Made by a program: the position numbers and the translations under genes
The notes under the pieces: model-generated
What the model was told of the DNA's origin: nothing
Database searches by the model: none
What the model saw: only the letters and a program-made list of their open reading frames with translations
NCBI GenBank assembly: GCA_025350885.1
Contig: JANXXA010000354.1
Span: forward strand, 1-7,478
Reading direction: 5' to 3'
DNA from: Phenylobacterium sp.
Lineage (GTDB): Bacteria > Pseudomonadota > Alphaproteobacteria > Caulobacterales > Caulobacteraceae
Length of the DNA stretch: 7,478 nucleotides
Shown here: positions 1 through 6,808 of the stretch, one piece after another
Layout of the letters: every line of letters begins with the position of its first letter
Numbering within the stretch: the first letter of the stretch is position 1

Positions 1-74
1 CGCCCGAGCGGGAGGCGCTATCTAGGGGGCGGTCAGAGGGCTGTCAATGATCGTCTTGCCGCATCGTCCTTTTG

Positions 75-92
75 CAGAGGGTTTTCCCCCTG
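75..92. promoter_or_regulatory. Imperfect palindrome upstream of the Rrf2-type regulator gene
   Basis: Bases 75-81 and 86-92 form a seven-base inverted repeat around a TTTT centre, with a single mismatch (A78 against C89). It lies about 60 bases upstream of the regulator start, within the only non-coding stretch before the gene. Rrf2-family proteins commonly bind dyad-symmetric sites and often control their own promoter, so an autoregulatory operator is conceivable. The sequence does not match an operator consensus I can name and could be chance. No confident -35/-10 pair was found in 1-150. Confidence 0.22.
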
Positions 93-150
93 AGACGCCT
101 TGGCTTGCACCTCGCCGCGCGGCCCTTAAGAGGAGAGTGAAGGGGGCGCC

Positions 151-594
151 ATGCTGTCACAGAAGGCCCGATATGCGCTTCGGGCACTGGTGGAACTGGC
201 CCGCGCCCAGGGAGACCAGCTGACCGCCGGCGAACTTGCCCTGCGCGCCGACGCGCCGCGCAAGTTTCTCGAAGCGATTCTCCTGGAGCTGTCGCGCAAT
301 CGGCTGGTCACCAGCCGCAGGGGAAAATTCGGCGGCTACCGCCTGGCCCGCCCTGCCGGCGAGATCAGTTTCGCCGAGGTGATCCGGGTCATCGACGGCC
401 CCCTGGCCCTGGCGCCCTGCGTCAGCCCCAGGCTGGGCAACCGCAAGTGCGACGACTGCCCCGACCTGGCGCGCTGCACCCTGCGCGAGGCGCTGGCCCG
501 CGCCCGCGACGCCACTGCGGATGTTCTGGAGGCCTACAGTCTGGCCGACGCGGCGACGTCCGGCCCTGAAGAGACCCTTCGCCCGGCCATCTAG
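151..594 (+). CDS. Rrf2-family transcriptional regulator with a four-cysteine cluster
   Basis: This 147-residue protein has the usual length and architecture of Rrf2-family DNA-binding regulators. The N-terminus (MLSQKARYALRALVELA) and the winged helix-turn-helix of roughly residues 5-67, including the wing motif GKFGGYRLARP at 58-68, are typical. A dimerisation helix follows from about residue 110. Cysteines at 90, 100, 103 and 109 (C-x9-C-x2-C-x5-C) sit where IscR, NsrR and related members bind an iron-sulfur cluster. Binding of Fe-S or another metal, and hence sensing of redox state, iron or nitric oxide, is inferred. Four cysteines rather than IscR's three means the ligand set is uncertain. 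The ATG at 151 is supported by a GGGGG purine run at 142-146, five bases upstream of the start. The gene stands alone on its strand and is convergent with the next gene, so its targets cannot be read from context. The family call is firm; the specific regulon is unknown. Confidence 0.9.
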   Translation: MLSQKARYALRALVELARAQGDQLTAGELALRADAPRKFLEAILLELSRNRLVTSRRGKFGGYRLARPAGEISFAEVIRVIDGPLALAPCVSPRLGNRKCDDCPDLARCTLREALARARDATADVLEAYSLADAATSGPEETLRPAI

Positions 595-1096
595 GCTTGA
601 GGGGCGCCCACGGCCGGGGCGGATTTCGTTGCGGACCGCGTTCATTCCAGTTGTGCGGCCCGTGCCAGTCCTCGCCGTGCAGCCGGGCGTTGAGGCCGCC
701 CAAGAGGTTCGACGGCAGGTAGAGCGGCCCAAGCTGACGGGCCTGCACGATGTGCTGCCGCTCGTGCTCCCAGACGGGATGGCCTTCGCGGTCTTCCACC
801 GCCTTCCAGGTCTGCCGCCCCTCGGGGCTGTAGGGATCGTCGCCGTAGACGATGTTGCTGCCGATGGTGATCGCGCCGGCCGCGGCGAAAGGGTTGTTGA
901 TGAACTCGGTCTGGCCGGGGCTGCGCCGGATCTCCGGCCTGCCCCTGTCGGGCGCCCAGGCGTGCAGCACCCGCCCCAAGCCGAAGCCGAGGTAGCCATA
1001 GGCCTTGCCGATCACCTCGTTCGGCGCGTTCCAGGCGCTGCTCAGGGCCTGGCGTGCGGCCGCCGCGAGTCGGGCGCCCGGCGTGGGTTTGCGCAA
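422..1096 (-). CDS. Uncharacterised HExxH-motif protein (putative zinc-binding), possibly extended at the C-terminus
   Basis: I do not recognise a named family. From the TTG at 1096 the product is 224 residues. It carries HERQH at about residues 111-115, an HExxH zinc-metallopeptidase signature, inside WEHERQHIVQARQLGPLYLP. Similar 'HE..H..Q...LGPLYLP' segments occur in peptidase-like domains of RHS/DUF4157-type proteins, by recollection only. No signal peptide is obvious. The globular-looking part ends near residue 163 (NPPRPW, around 608). The remaining 61 residues are Arg/Pro/Gly-rich and run antisense into the 3' end of the regulator gene for 173 bases, so they may be non-native. The start is uncertain: TTG 1096 lies 14 bases after the CBS gene stop but has no strong ribosome site. 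GTG 1174 would overlap the CBS gene by 64 bases, and GTG 1015 would drop the first 27 residues. Its spacing suggests co-transcription with the CBS gene. Peptidase activity is unproven. Confidence 0.6.
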   Translation of the reverse strand: MRKPTPGARLAAAARQALSSAWNAPNEVIGKAYGYLGFGLGRVLHAWAPDRGRPEIRRSPGQTEFINNPFAAAGAITIGSNIVYGDDPYSPEGRQTWKAVEDREGHPVWEHERQHIVQARQLGPLYLPSNLLGGLNARLHGEDWHGPHNWNERGPQRNPPRPWAPLKPRWPGEGSLQGRTSPRRPDCRPPEHPQWRRGRGPAPRAGCSAPGRGSRRTCGCPAWG

Positions 1097-1110
1097 CGGC
1101 GCCAGGGTGT

Positions 1111-1539
1111 TCAGCTCGCCGCGATATAGGCTTTCAGCCCGTCGGCCTCGGCCTCGACCTCGGAGATCTTCCACTTCACCAGGTCGCCGATGGAGACGAT
1201 GCCCACCAGCCGGTCGTCCTGGCAGACCGGCAGGTGCCGGATGCGCCGGTCGCTCATCCGCGCCAGCAGCGAATCGACCGTCTCGCCCGGCTGGGCGAAC
1301 AGCACGTCGCGGGTCATCACCACAGACACCGGCTTTTCGAGTGCGGAGCCCCCGCCCTCGGCCATGGCGCGCACCACGTCACGCTCGGAGACGATGCCGG
1401 CAACCCGCTCGGCTTCGAGCACCACGAGCGCGCCCACCCGTCGCGAATGCAGCAGCGCGGCGACCGCGGCGATGGTTTCGGACGGGCCGACGGTGAAGAC
1501 CGTGTCGCCCTTGGCCCTCAGGATCTGCGAGACAAGCAT
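1111..1539 (-). CDS. Tandem CBS-domain protein
   Basis: This 142-residue protein consists almost entirely of two CBS domains (a Bateman module) and lacks any attached enzyme or channel domain. The first spans about residues 8-60 and ends in GIVSERDVVRA. The second spans about 72-123, with RRIRHLPVCQDDRLVGIVS and GDLVKWKI. CBS pairs generally bind adenosyl ligands such as AMP, ATP or S-adenosylmethionine and act as energy or ligand sensors. The ligand and partner here are not visible. A short acidic, helical tail (ISEVEAEADGLKAYI) follows the second domain. ATG at 1539 is preferred over the in-frame TTG at 1542 because a GGGGA lies about six to seven bases upstream of the ATG. The HExxH gene follows at once on the same strand, so the two probably share a transcript. 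The domain call is very secure; the function is generic. Confidence 0.9.
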   Translation of the reverse strand: MLVSQILRAKGDTVFTVGPSETIAAVAALLHSRRVGALVVLEAERVAGIVSERDVVRAMAEGGGSALEKPVSVVMTRDVLFAQPGETVDSLLARMSDRRIRHLPVCQDDRLVGIVSIGDLVKWKISEVEAEADGLKAYIAAS

Positions 1540-1636
1540 CAATTATCCCCGCTCTTTACCTATGTCTGGGGAAACAGCGTTGCTCAGAACCCGCGGCGCA
1601 TCAACGCACGCCCGCGTGAGGCGTCGGGTAGCCGGG

Positions 1637-2359
1637 TCAGGCGCGCGGGGCCAGGCGGGCGAACGGGCCGATCAGCAGCAGGCCCGCGGCAAAGCCGATC
1701 AGGTGCGCCTCCCAGGCCACGCCGGCGCTTCCCGATCCCGGCAGGAAGGCCCCGCCGAACAGGGCGATGATCAGGTTGATGACGATCCAGCCCCCGCCCA
1801 TGCCCAGAACCGAGCGGGAGAACATCGGCCCCGGCCGGCCGTCGGCGCTGCCGATCAGCCGCGCCGCGCCTCCCATCAGGCCCGAGACCGCCCCCGAAGC
1901 GCCGACGATCAGGGCGTGGCTGCCAGGATGGACGGCCGCATAGCCGAAGTTCGCCAGCACGCCGGTCAAGAGATAGAATCCGAAGAACAGCAGCGCGCCC
2001 TCGACCTTCGGCCCGAACAGCCTGGCCAGCGGCGTCGAGAACGCCAGGGCGAACGCCCCGTTCATCATCGCGTGCGACCAGTTGCCGTGCAGGAAGATGG
2101 CCGTGATCACCGTCTCCCACCGCCCGGGAACCAGGTTGGCCGGCGCGAAGGCGTAGGCCGTCTCCACCGCGTCGAGTGGAAACAGGGTCTGCACGCCATA
2201 GCCGGCGACGATCAGCACCACCACCGCCACCGCCTGCCAGGGCGCATTGAACGCCGGCTCGCGCGCCGGTCGTCCCGTCGGTCGCGGCTCGGGCGCCGAG
2301 GACCAGGGTTCGGACGGCGGCGGGGTCTGCTCAAAACGCGATTCGGTCATCGGCCTCAT
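1637..2359 (-). CDS. Rhomboid-family intramembrane serine protease
   Basis: The 240-residue product has a proline-rich, probably cytoplasmic N-tail (about 1-40) followed by six or so hydrophobic segments. The rhomboid signatures are present. HGNWSHAMMN at 91-100 matches the loop-and-helix motif with conserved His and Asn (H96 and N100, equivalent by pattern to GlpG H150 and N154). GASGAVSGL at 153-161 supplies the nucleophile S155. H219 in WEAHLIGFAAG is the partner of the Ser-His dyad. Rhomboids cut transmembrane proteins within or at the edge of the inner membrane; the substrate here is unknown. The start could be ATG 2359 or ATG 2350, which would give MTESRFEQ. Neither has an ideal ribosome site, although a GAGG lies just before the second. 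It is transcribed divergently from the secreted M16 peptidase gene and is separated from the CBS gene by 97 bases. All catalytic residues are retained, so an active protease is likely. Confidence 0.93.
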   Translation of the reverse strand: MRPMTESRFEQTPPPSEPWSSAPEPRPTGRPAREPAFNAPWQAVAVVVLIVAGYGVQTLFPLDAVETAYAFAPANLVPGRWETVITAIFLHGNWSHAMMNGAFALAFSTPLARLFGPKVEGALLFFGFYLLTGVLANFGYAAVHPGSHALIVGASGAVSGLMGGAARLIGSADGRPGPMFSRSVLGMGGGWIVINLIIALFGGAFLPGSGSAGVAWEAHLIGFAAGLLLIGPFARLAPRA

Positions 2360-2362
2360 TTA

Positions 2363-2392
2363 GGCGCTTTGCCGCGCTCGCGCGACAGCGCC
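2363..2392. repeat. Inverted repeat in the rhomboid/M16 intergenic region
   Basis: GGCGCT at 2363-2368 is repeated inverted as AGCGCC at 2387-2392, with a GC-rich spacer that itself contains GCGC-TC-GCGC at 2374-2383. It begins four bases upstream of the rhomboid ATG at 2359, so it could fold in the leader of that mRNA or serve as a binding site. In DNA this GC-rich, six-base dyads arise easily by chance. Confidence 0.3.
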
Positions 2393-2412
2393 TCTCCCTG
2401 TTCCAAGTGCGT

Positions 2413-2436
2413 CTTGCCTTGCCGCCATCTTGCCTT
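2413..2436. repeat. Direct repeat CTTGCCTT x2 between the divergent rhomboid and M16 genes
   Basis: The octamer CTTGCCTT occurs at 2413-2420 and again at 2429-2436. The start-to-start spacing is 16 bases, about one and a half helical turns. It lies in the 138-base divergent intergenic region (2360-2497), 60-85 bases upstream of the M16 start. Tandem half-sites for a regulator, or TTGCC-type -35 elements, are possible. I could not pair either copy with a good -10 sequence. Confidence 0.3.
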
Positions 2437-2497
2437 ACCCGTGCCATGGAGCTTGGCGATGGTGCCGGCCCTTGTCGGACGACTTCAGGACTTTTCT

Positions 2498-5383
2498 ATG
2501 ATCCGTACCCTGCGCGCGAGCCTGGCGCTCGCCGCCGCGCTCTGCCTCGTCACTTCCATTCCGGCCCGCGCGCTAAGCTTCCCGCACCTGCCGAAATTCG
2601 GGGCCGCGGCGCAGGCCAAGCCGGCGAAGCTGCCTGCCGGCGCCTGGCCGCAGGCGACCTCCGACGTCCGCGCCGATCCGGACATCCGTTTCGGCGTGCT
2701 GGCCAACGGCCTGCGCTACGCCATCCGCCGCCAGTCTATCCCGGCGGGACAGGCCGCGATTCGCCTGCGCTTTGACGCCGGTTCGCTGATGGAAACCGAC
2801 GCCCAGGCCGGCCTCGCCCACTTCCTCGAGCACATGGCGTTCAACGGCTCCAAGGCCGTGCCCGAAGGCGAGATGATCAAGATCCTCGAGCGCCTGGGTC
2901 TGGCCTTCGGCGCCGACACCAACGCCTCCACCAACTTCGACCAGACCGTCTACAAGCTCGACCTGCCGAAGACCGACGACGAGACCATCGACACCGCGCT
3001 GAAACTGCTGCGCGAAGCGGCTTCGGAACTGACCATCGCACCGGCCGCCGTCGACCGCGAGCGCGGCGTGGTGCTCTCCGAGGAACGCTCCAGCGACAGC
3101 CCCTCCTACCGCGTGTTCAAAGCCCGCCAAGCGTTCCTGCTTCGCGGTCAACTGATGCCCAACCGCCTGCCAATCGGCAAGGTGGAGGTCTTGAAGACCG
3201 CGCCGGCCAGCCTGATCGCCGACTTCTACCGCCACTACTACCGGCCCGAGCGCGCCGTGCTGGTGATCGCCGGCGATATCGACCCCACGGTCATCGAGGC
3301 CCGGATCCGCGCCCGTTTCGGCGACTGGGCCGCGGTTGGTCCCGCCGGGCCCGAGCCCGACCTGGGCAAGGTCGCGCCCCGCGAGACCGAGGCCAGGCTG
3401 GTGGTCGAGCCGGGCGCCGCGCTGAACGCCCAGATCGTCTGGGTGCGCCCAGCCGACCTGCGTCCCGACCGCCTGGCCAAGCGCCGCACCGACACGATCG
3501 AGCAGTTGGGTTTCGCGGTGCTGAACCGCCGGCTCTCGGCCCTGGCGCGCTCCCCGACCCCGCCCTTCCTCGGCGCCGTGGCGTTCAAGACCGACCAGGG
3601 CCATTCCGCCGAAGTCACCATGCTGAACCTCGCCGCCCAGCCGGACGGCTGGCGTGAGGCGCTGGCCGCCCTTGATCAGGAACAACGCCGCGCCGTCCAG
3701 TACGGTGTGCGCGAGGACGAGCTTGACCGCGAGATCGCCGAGGTCCGCGCCAACGCCCAGGCCGCCGTCGCCGGCGCCGCGACCCGCCGGCCGGCCGCGC
3801 TCGCCGATGAGATCATTGGCTCCCTCGATGACGCCGACGTGGTCACCAGCCCCGCCGATGACCTGGCCCTGTTCGAAACCGCCGTGAAGGGTCTGAAGGC
3901 CGAGACCGTCTCCGCCGCCCTTAAGGCTGCCTTCGCCGGCGAGGGCCCCTTGCTGTTCATGGCCTCGCCCAGGCCGATCGCCGGCGGCGAGACCGCGATC
4001 CTCGCCGAATACGCCGCGACCCGGAAGCTCGCCGTGGCCGCCCCCACCGCGCCACATACGGTCGCCTGGCCCTACGCCAGCTTCGGCCCCGCCGGGAAGG
4101 TGGCCGAGACCAGAGACGTCACCGATCTGGACACCGTCTTCGTGCGCTTCGAAAACGGCGTGCGGCTGACCGTCAAGCCCACCAAGTTCCGCGACGACGA
4201 AGTGCTGGTGCGCGTCAACATCGGCGACGGCCTGGCCGGCCTTCCCAAGGATCGCCAGAGCCTAGCCTTCTTTGGCGGGGCCTTTACCGAAGGTGGGCTG
4301 AAGCAGATCGACAACGAGGACACCGAGCGCGTGCTGGCGGCACAGGTCTATGGCGCGCGCTTCAGCCTGGGCGAAAGCGCCTTCGTGCTCAGTGGCGCCA
4401 CCCGCACCGGCGACCTGCCCACCCAGATGCAGGTGCTCGCCGCCTATGTCGCCGATCCGGGCTGGCGCGGCGAGGCCTTCCATCGCCAGCAGACCGGCGC
4501 CCGGACGGTCCACGACCAGATGGAAGCCACCGATACAGGCGTGCTCAACCGCGAGCTCTCCGGTCTGTTGCACGCCGGCGACCGCCGCTTCACCTTCCCC
4601 AGCCGCGACGACCTGGCCAAGGCGCAGCTGGGTGACCTGCAGGCCCAGATCGCCCCGCACCTGGCGACCGACCCGATCGAGGTGGTGATCGTCGGCGACA
4701 TCACCGTTGAAAAGGCCACCGAGGCGGTGGCCCGCACTTTTGGCGCCCTGCCGGCCCGGGCCCCGGGCGCGCCCCTGCCCGCCGCCCAGCGCCAGATCGG
4801 CTTTCCCGCCGGCGCCGCGGCTCCGATCGTCCTGACCCACAAGGGCCGAGCCGATCAGGCGGTGGGCTACATCGCCTGGCCGACCACCGACCTATGGGCC
4901 AACCCGCAGCGGGCGCTCGACACCGACGTGATGGGCCAGGTGATGGAACTGCGGCTGATCGATGAGCTGCGCGAGGCGCAAGGGGCCACCTATTCGCCGT
5001 CCGTCACCTATCAACACAGCCAGACCTGGACTGGCTGGGGCTATCTGGCCGCCAGCGTCGAGGTGCCCCCGGCCGGGCTCGATGGGTTCTACCGCGATGT
5101 CGCCAGGATCGCCGCCGATCTGCGGACCACACCGGTCACCGCCGACGAGCTGGCGCGCGCCAAGAAGCCGCGGCTCGACGGCCTGCAACGCTCACGGCTG
5201 ACCAATCAATACTGGCTGGCCGAGCTCTCCGGCGCCCAGGCTGATCCCCGGCGGATCGACTTCACCCGCAAGATCATCCCCGGCACCGAGCGCGTCACCG
5301 CCGGCGACGTCCAGCGCGCCGCGGACTTCGTCTTCCAGGACGACAGGGCGTTCCGGCTGGAGGTCCGGCCGGCGGCGAAGTAG
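2498..5383 (+). CDS. Secreted M16-family zinc metallopeptidase (pitrilysin/insulinase type, two-halved)
   Basis: The 961-residue product begins with a Sec signal peptide: positive n-region MIRTLR, hydrophobic core to about residue 20, and likely cleavage after ARA at residue 25. This places it in the periplasm or outside the cell. The N-terminal M16 half (about 55-530) carries the inverted zinc motif HFLEH at 108-112. Residues E111 (catalytic) and H108/H112 (ligands) are present, and E188 in DRERGVVLSEER lies 76 residues after H112, the expected spacing for the third ligand. The second half (about 545-950) is M16-like but lacks HxxEH. It keeps R825 and Y832 (LREAQGATY), matching the substrate-binding Arg/Tyr pair of the M16 C-terminal half. 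This clam-shell arrangement of one active and one inactive half on a single chain, at about 950 residues, is normal for pitrilysin-like enzymes, which degrade peptides small enough to enter the chamber. ATG 2498 is chosen because AGGA at 2487-2490 lies seven bases upstream and a signal peptide follows directly. The frame stays open far upstream, but that part is antisense to the rhomboid and CBS genes. Confidence 0.95.
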   Translation: MIRTLRASLALAAALCLVTSIPARALSFPHLPKFGAAAQAKPAKLPAGAWPQATSDVRADPDIRFGVLANGLRYAIRRQSIPAGQAAIRLRFDAGSLMETDAQAGLAHFLEHMAFNGSKAVPEGEMIKILERLGLAFGADTNASTNFDQTVYKLDLPKTDDETIDTALKLLREAASELTIAPAAVDRERGVVLSEERSSDSPSYRVFKARQAFLLRGQLMPNRLPIGKVEVLKTAPASLIADFYRHYYRPERAVLVIAGDIDPTVIEARIRARFGDWAAVGPAGPEPDLGKVAPRETEARLVVEPGAALNAQIVWVRPADLRPDRLAKRRTDTIEQLGFAVLNRRLSALARSPTPPFLGAVAFKTDQGHSAEVTMLNLAAQPDGWREALAALDQEQRRAVQYGVREDELDREIAEVRANAQAAVAGAATRRPAALADEIIGSLDDADVVTSPADDLALFETAVKGLKAETVSAALKAAFAGEGPLLFMASPRPIAGGETAILAEYAATRKLAVAAPTAPHTVAWPYASFGPAGKVAETRDVTDLDTVFVRFENGVRLTVKPTKFRDDEVLVRVNIGDGLAGLPKDRQSLAFFGGAFTEGGLKQIDNEDTERVLAAQVYGARFSLGESAFVLSGATRTGDLPTQMQVLAAYVADPGWRGEAFHRQQTGARTVHDQMEATDTGVLNRELSGLLHAGDRRFTFPSRDDLAKAQLGDLQAQIAPHLATDPIEVVIVGDITVEKATEAVARTFGALPARAPGAPLPAAQRQIGFPAGAAAPIVLTHKGRADQAVGYIAWPTTDLWANPQRALDTDVMGQVMELRLIDELREAQGATYSPSVTYQHSQTWTGWGYLAASVEVPPAGLDGFYRDVARIAADLRTTPVTADELARAKKPRLDGLQRSRLTNQYWLAELSGAQADPRRIDFTRKIIPGTERVTAGDVQRAADFVFQDDRAFRLEVRPAAK

Positions 5384-5390
5384 CTGCCGG

Positions 5391-5415
5391 CGCCCGTTCG
5401 GCTTGGCGGCGGGCG
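5391..5415 (+). terminator. Weak hairpin after the M16 gene, possible terminator or attenuator
   Basis: CGCCCG at 5391-5396 can pair with CGGGCG at 5410-5415 across a 13-base loop, starting seven bases after the M16 stop codon. Only ATCTT follows, with no real uridine run. Strong intrinsic termination is therefore doubtful and read-through into the GST-like gene is possible. The rest of the 128-base gap (5384-5511) shows only a short GATCG/CGATC dyad at 5438-5457 and no convincing promoter. Confidence 0.25.
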
Positions 5416-5511
5416 ATCTTCAGGTAGGATCAGCGACGATCGAACGCGGACGCGATCCGGGGACCATCCCGTCCCGGTCAAGAAGCTGCGGATTCGGCAA
5501 TGGGGAACGCC

Positions 5512-6300
5512 ATGAAACGCCTGCTTTTGGCTTGCACGACCGCCTTGTTCCTGACGGGAATTGGGCTCGCCCTGCCCGCACCCGCCGCCGCGGCTGCGCC
5601 CGCCAAGGCCATGCCTCTGCCCGCGATCACCATCTACCACCTCGAAGGTCGCCGCTCCGAGCGGGTGGTCTGGCTGATGGAAGAGCTGGGCCTGCCCTAC
5701 AAGCTGGAATTCAAGCGCGGCGACCTCGCCGGCTCGATGGCGCAGATCCGCGCGCTCAGCCCCATCGTGCCCATGGCCCCCACGGTGCAATACGGCGACC
5801 AGATCCTGGTGGAATCCGGCGCGATCATCGAAACCATCCTCAATCGCCATGCGCCGGGTAAGCTGCAGCCGGCGCTGGGCAGCCCCGACTATCCCTATCC
5901 TCTGATGTGGATGCACTATGCCGAGGGCTCGCTGGCCTCGCGGCTGTTCTCCGACTATCGGGCCTGGCAGACCAAGCCGCCCGCCCAGCGCTCGCCGCTG
6001 GTTGATTCCGAAGCCACCGTCCAGTTCGCCGAGCAGTATCTGGGCAAGCATCCCTGGTTCGGCGGCGCCCAGTTCTCAGCCGCCGACATCATGATGAAAT
6101 TCCCGCTTGATGTGGCGACCACGCTCAACCTCGTCGATGTCGCCCAGTTTCCCAATGTCGCGGCCTGGAAGTCGAAGATCGAGGCGCGTCCCGCCTACCA
6201 GCGGATGTTGGCCAAGGCCCGGCCCGACGGCATGATCGGCAACCTGCCCAAGCTGCCGCAGCATCCCCCGGCCGGACCTCGGACCCCACGCGCTCCGTAG
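5512..6300 (+). CDS. Glutathione S-transferase-like protein with N-terminal signal peptide
   Basis: The protein has 262 residues from ATG 5512. Residues 1-33 look like a Sec signal peptide: MKR, a hydrophobic core LLLACTTALFLTGIGLAL, then an Ala/Pro-rich segment with likely cleavage around 27-33. Next comes a GST N-terminal thioredoxin-like domain (about 38-115). ITIYHLEGRRSERVVWL includes S49, a candidate glutathione-activating residue. P90 in VPMAPTV sits at the cis-proline position, and ESGAIIETIL at 101-110 holds the Glu-Ser pair that contacts the glutathione glutamyl group. The helical C-terminal domain contains FSAADIMMKFPL, the usual N-capping region. The extreme C-terminus is proline-rich. 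ATG 5512 is chosen over ATG 5500 because GGGGAA at 5503-5507 then lies about five bases upstream. ATG 5611 would give a signal-free protein starting MPLPAITIYHLEG. GST family membership is secure; substrate and true location are open. It lies 128 bases downstream of the secreted peptidase gene. Confidence 0.87.
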   Translation: MKRLLLACTTALFLTGIGLALPAPAAAAAPAKAMPLPAITIYHLEGRRSERVVWLMEELGLPYKLEFKRGDLAGSMAQIRALSPIVPMAPTVQYGDQILVESGAIIETILNRHAPGKLQPALGSPDYPYPLMWMHYAEGSLASRLFSDYRAWQTKPPAQRSPLVDSEATVQFAEQYLGKHPWFGGAQFSAADIMMKFPLDVATTLNLVDVAQFPNVAAWKSKIEARPAYQRMLAKARPDGMIGNLPKLPQHPPAGPRTPRAP

Positions 6301-6313
6301 CGGGCAGCCGCCG

Positions 6314-6778
6314 CTAAGCGAAAGCCTCTGTCTCGGCAGGCGGCAGCGGATCTTCGCCGAACCGGTTGGGACCCGCCTTGCCCTTCAGACAACCGATCTC
6401 GATGAAACCCCAGATCGAGAACGGAAGCCCCAGAAGCGCGAACATGGCGCCCGCCATCCGGGCGCCATCGTCGGGGCTATGCTCCGCTATCTGGCCCGGC
6501 AGAGAGAGGAACATCGGCAGCCCGGTGAACAGCAGCAGCCACCACGCCGACTTGCCGCGATCGTGCAGCCTTCGAGCCCCGTTGGCGAAGCTCGCGTAGA
6601 TCAGGACGCAGAACACCGGGATCAGCACAATCGCGAGAATGGGAAGGACGGCCACCACCGCCCCCGTCAGCAGCGCACAGACGAGAAAACTCCCGAAGAT
6701 CCACAGAACGGTGAACCAGTACCGAGCGCGGTTGAAGCGACCGTCGAACGACAGATATCCCAGGAGCGCCTTCACCAT
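6314..6778 (-). CDS. DUF805 family inner-membrane protein
   Basis: The 154-residue product shows the hallmarks of DUF805: the N-terminal FDGRFNRARYWF (11-22), RRLHDRGKSAWW (69-80) after the second membrane segment, and a C-terminal KAGPNRFGEDPLPP. Hydrophobic stretches at roughly 22-45, 46-65, 78-93 and 109-131 suggest four membrane helices. The family is widespread and has no established biochemical role, so none is assigned. The ATG at 6778 has GGAGG only two bases upstream. The GTG immediately after it (6775) would have the same Shine-Dalgarno at five bases, so the true start may be one codon later. The gene ends 13 bases from the convergent GST-like gene, with no clear terminator between them. 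It has its own likely promoter in the 66-base gap separating it from the crotonase gene. Confidence 0.92.
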   Translation of the reverse strand: MVKALLGYLSFDGRFNRARYWFTVLWIFGSFLVCALLTGAVVAVLPILAIVLIPVFCVLIYASFANGARRLHDRGKSAWWLLLFTGLPMFLSLPGQIAEHSPDDGARMAGAMFALLGLPFSIWGFIEIGCLKGKAGPNRFGEDPLPPAETEAFA

Positions 6779-6808
6779 ATCCTCCAGACAAGACCGAAGC
6801 TGCGCACC

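Noticed and set aside
157..999. A 280-codon - strand frame across the Rrf2 and HExxH genes
   Set aside because: It is antisense to the Rrf2 gene and out of frame with the HExxH protein. It contains no recognisable domain.
1607..1618. Short dyad CACGC-CC-GCGTG between the rhomboid and CBS genes
   Set aside because: The two-base centre is too small for a hairpin terminator, there is no T-run, and a five-base GC dyad is expected by chance here.
1190..2497. The M16 reading frame stays open for about 1.3 kb upstream of its signal peptide, allowing a 1397-residue protein
   Set aside because: The upstream part is antisense to well-supported CBS and rhomboid genes and is rich in Arg/Pro/Ser/Gly with no domain. 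A ribosome site plus signal peptide mark the real start at 2498. Long open shadows are expected in DNA this GC-rich.
2531..2548. Cysteine 16 in the M16 signal peptide as a lipoprotein site
   Set aside because: The preceding residues are AAL, with leucine just before the Cys, so the lipobox is not satisfied. A good ARA cleavage site lies further on.
2573..4057. A 494-codon open frame antisense to the M16 peptidase gene
   Set aside because: Composition is Gly/Ala/Val/Asp/His-rich, as expected from the complement of GC-biased codons. No motif was seen and it lies wholly inside a conserved gene.
5519..5538. Possible lipobox (LLAC, cysteine 8) in the GST-like protein
   Set aside because: The cysteine is only eight residues from the start, and the hydrophobic core continues well past it. 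An ordinary signal peptide fits better than a lipoprotein signal.
6301..6313. Bidirectional terminator between the convergent GST-like and DUF805 genes
   Set aside because: The 13-base gap has no stem-loop or T-run that I can see.
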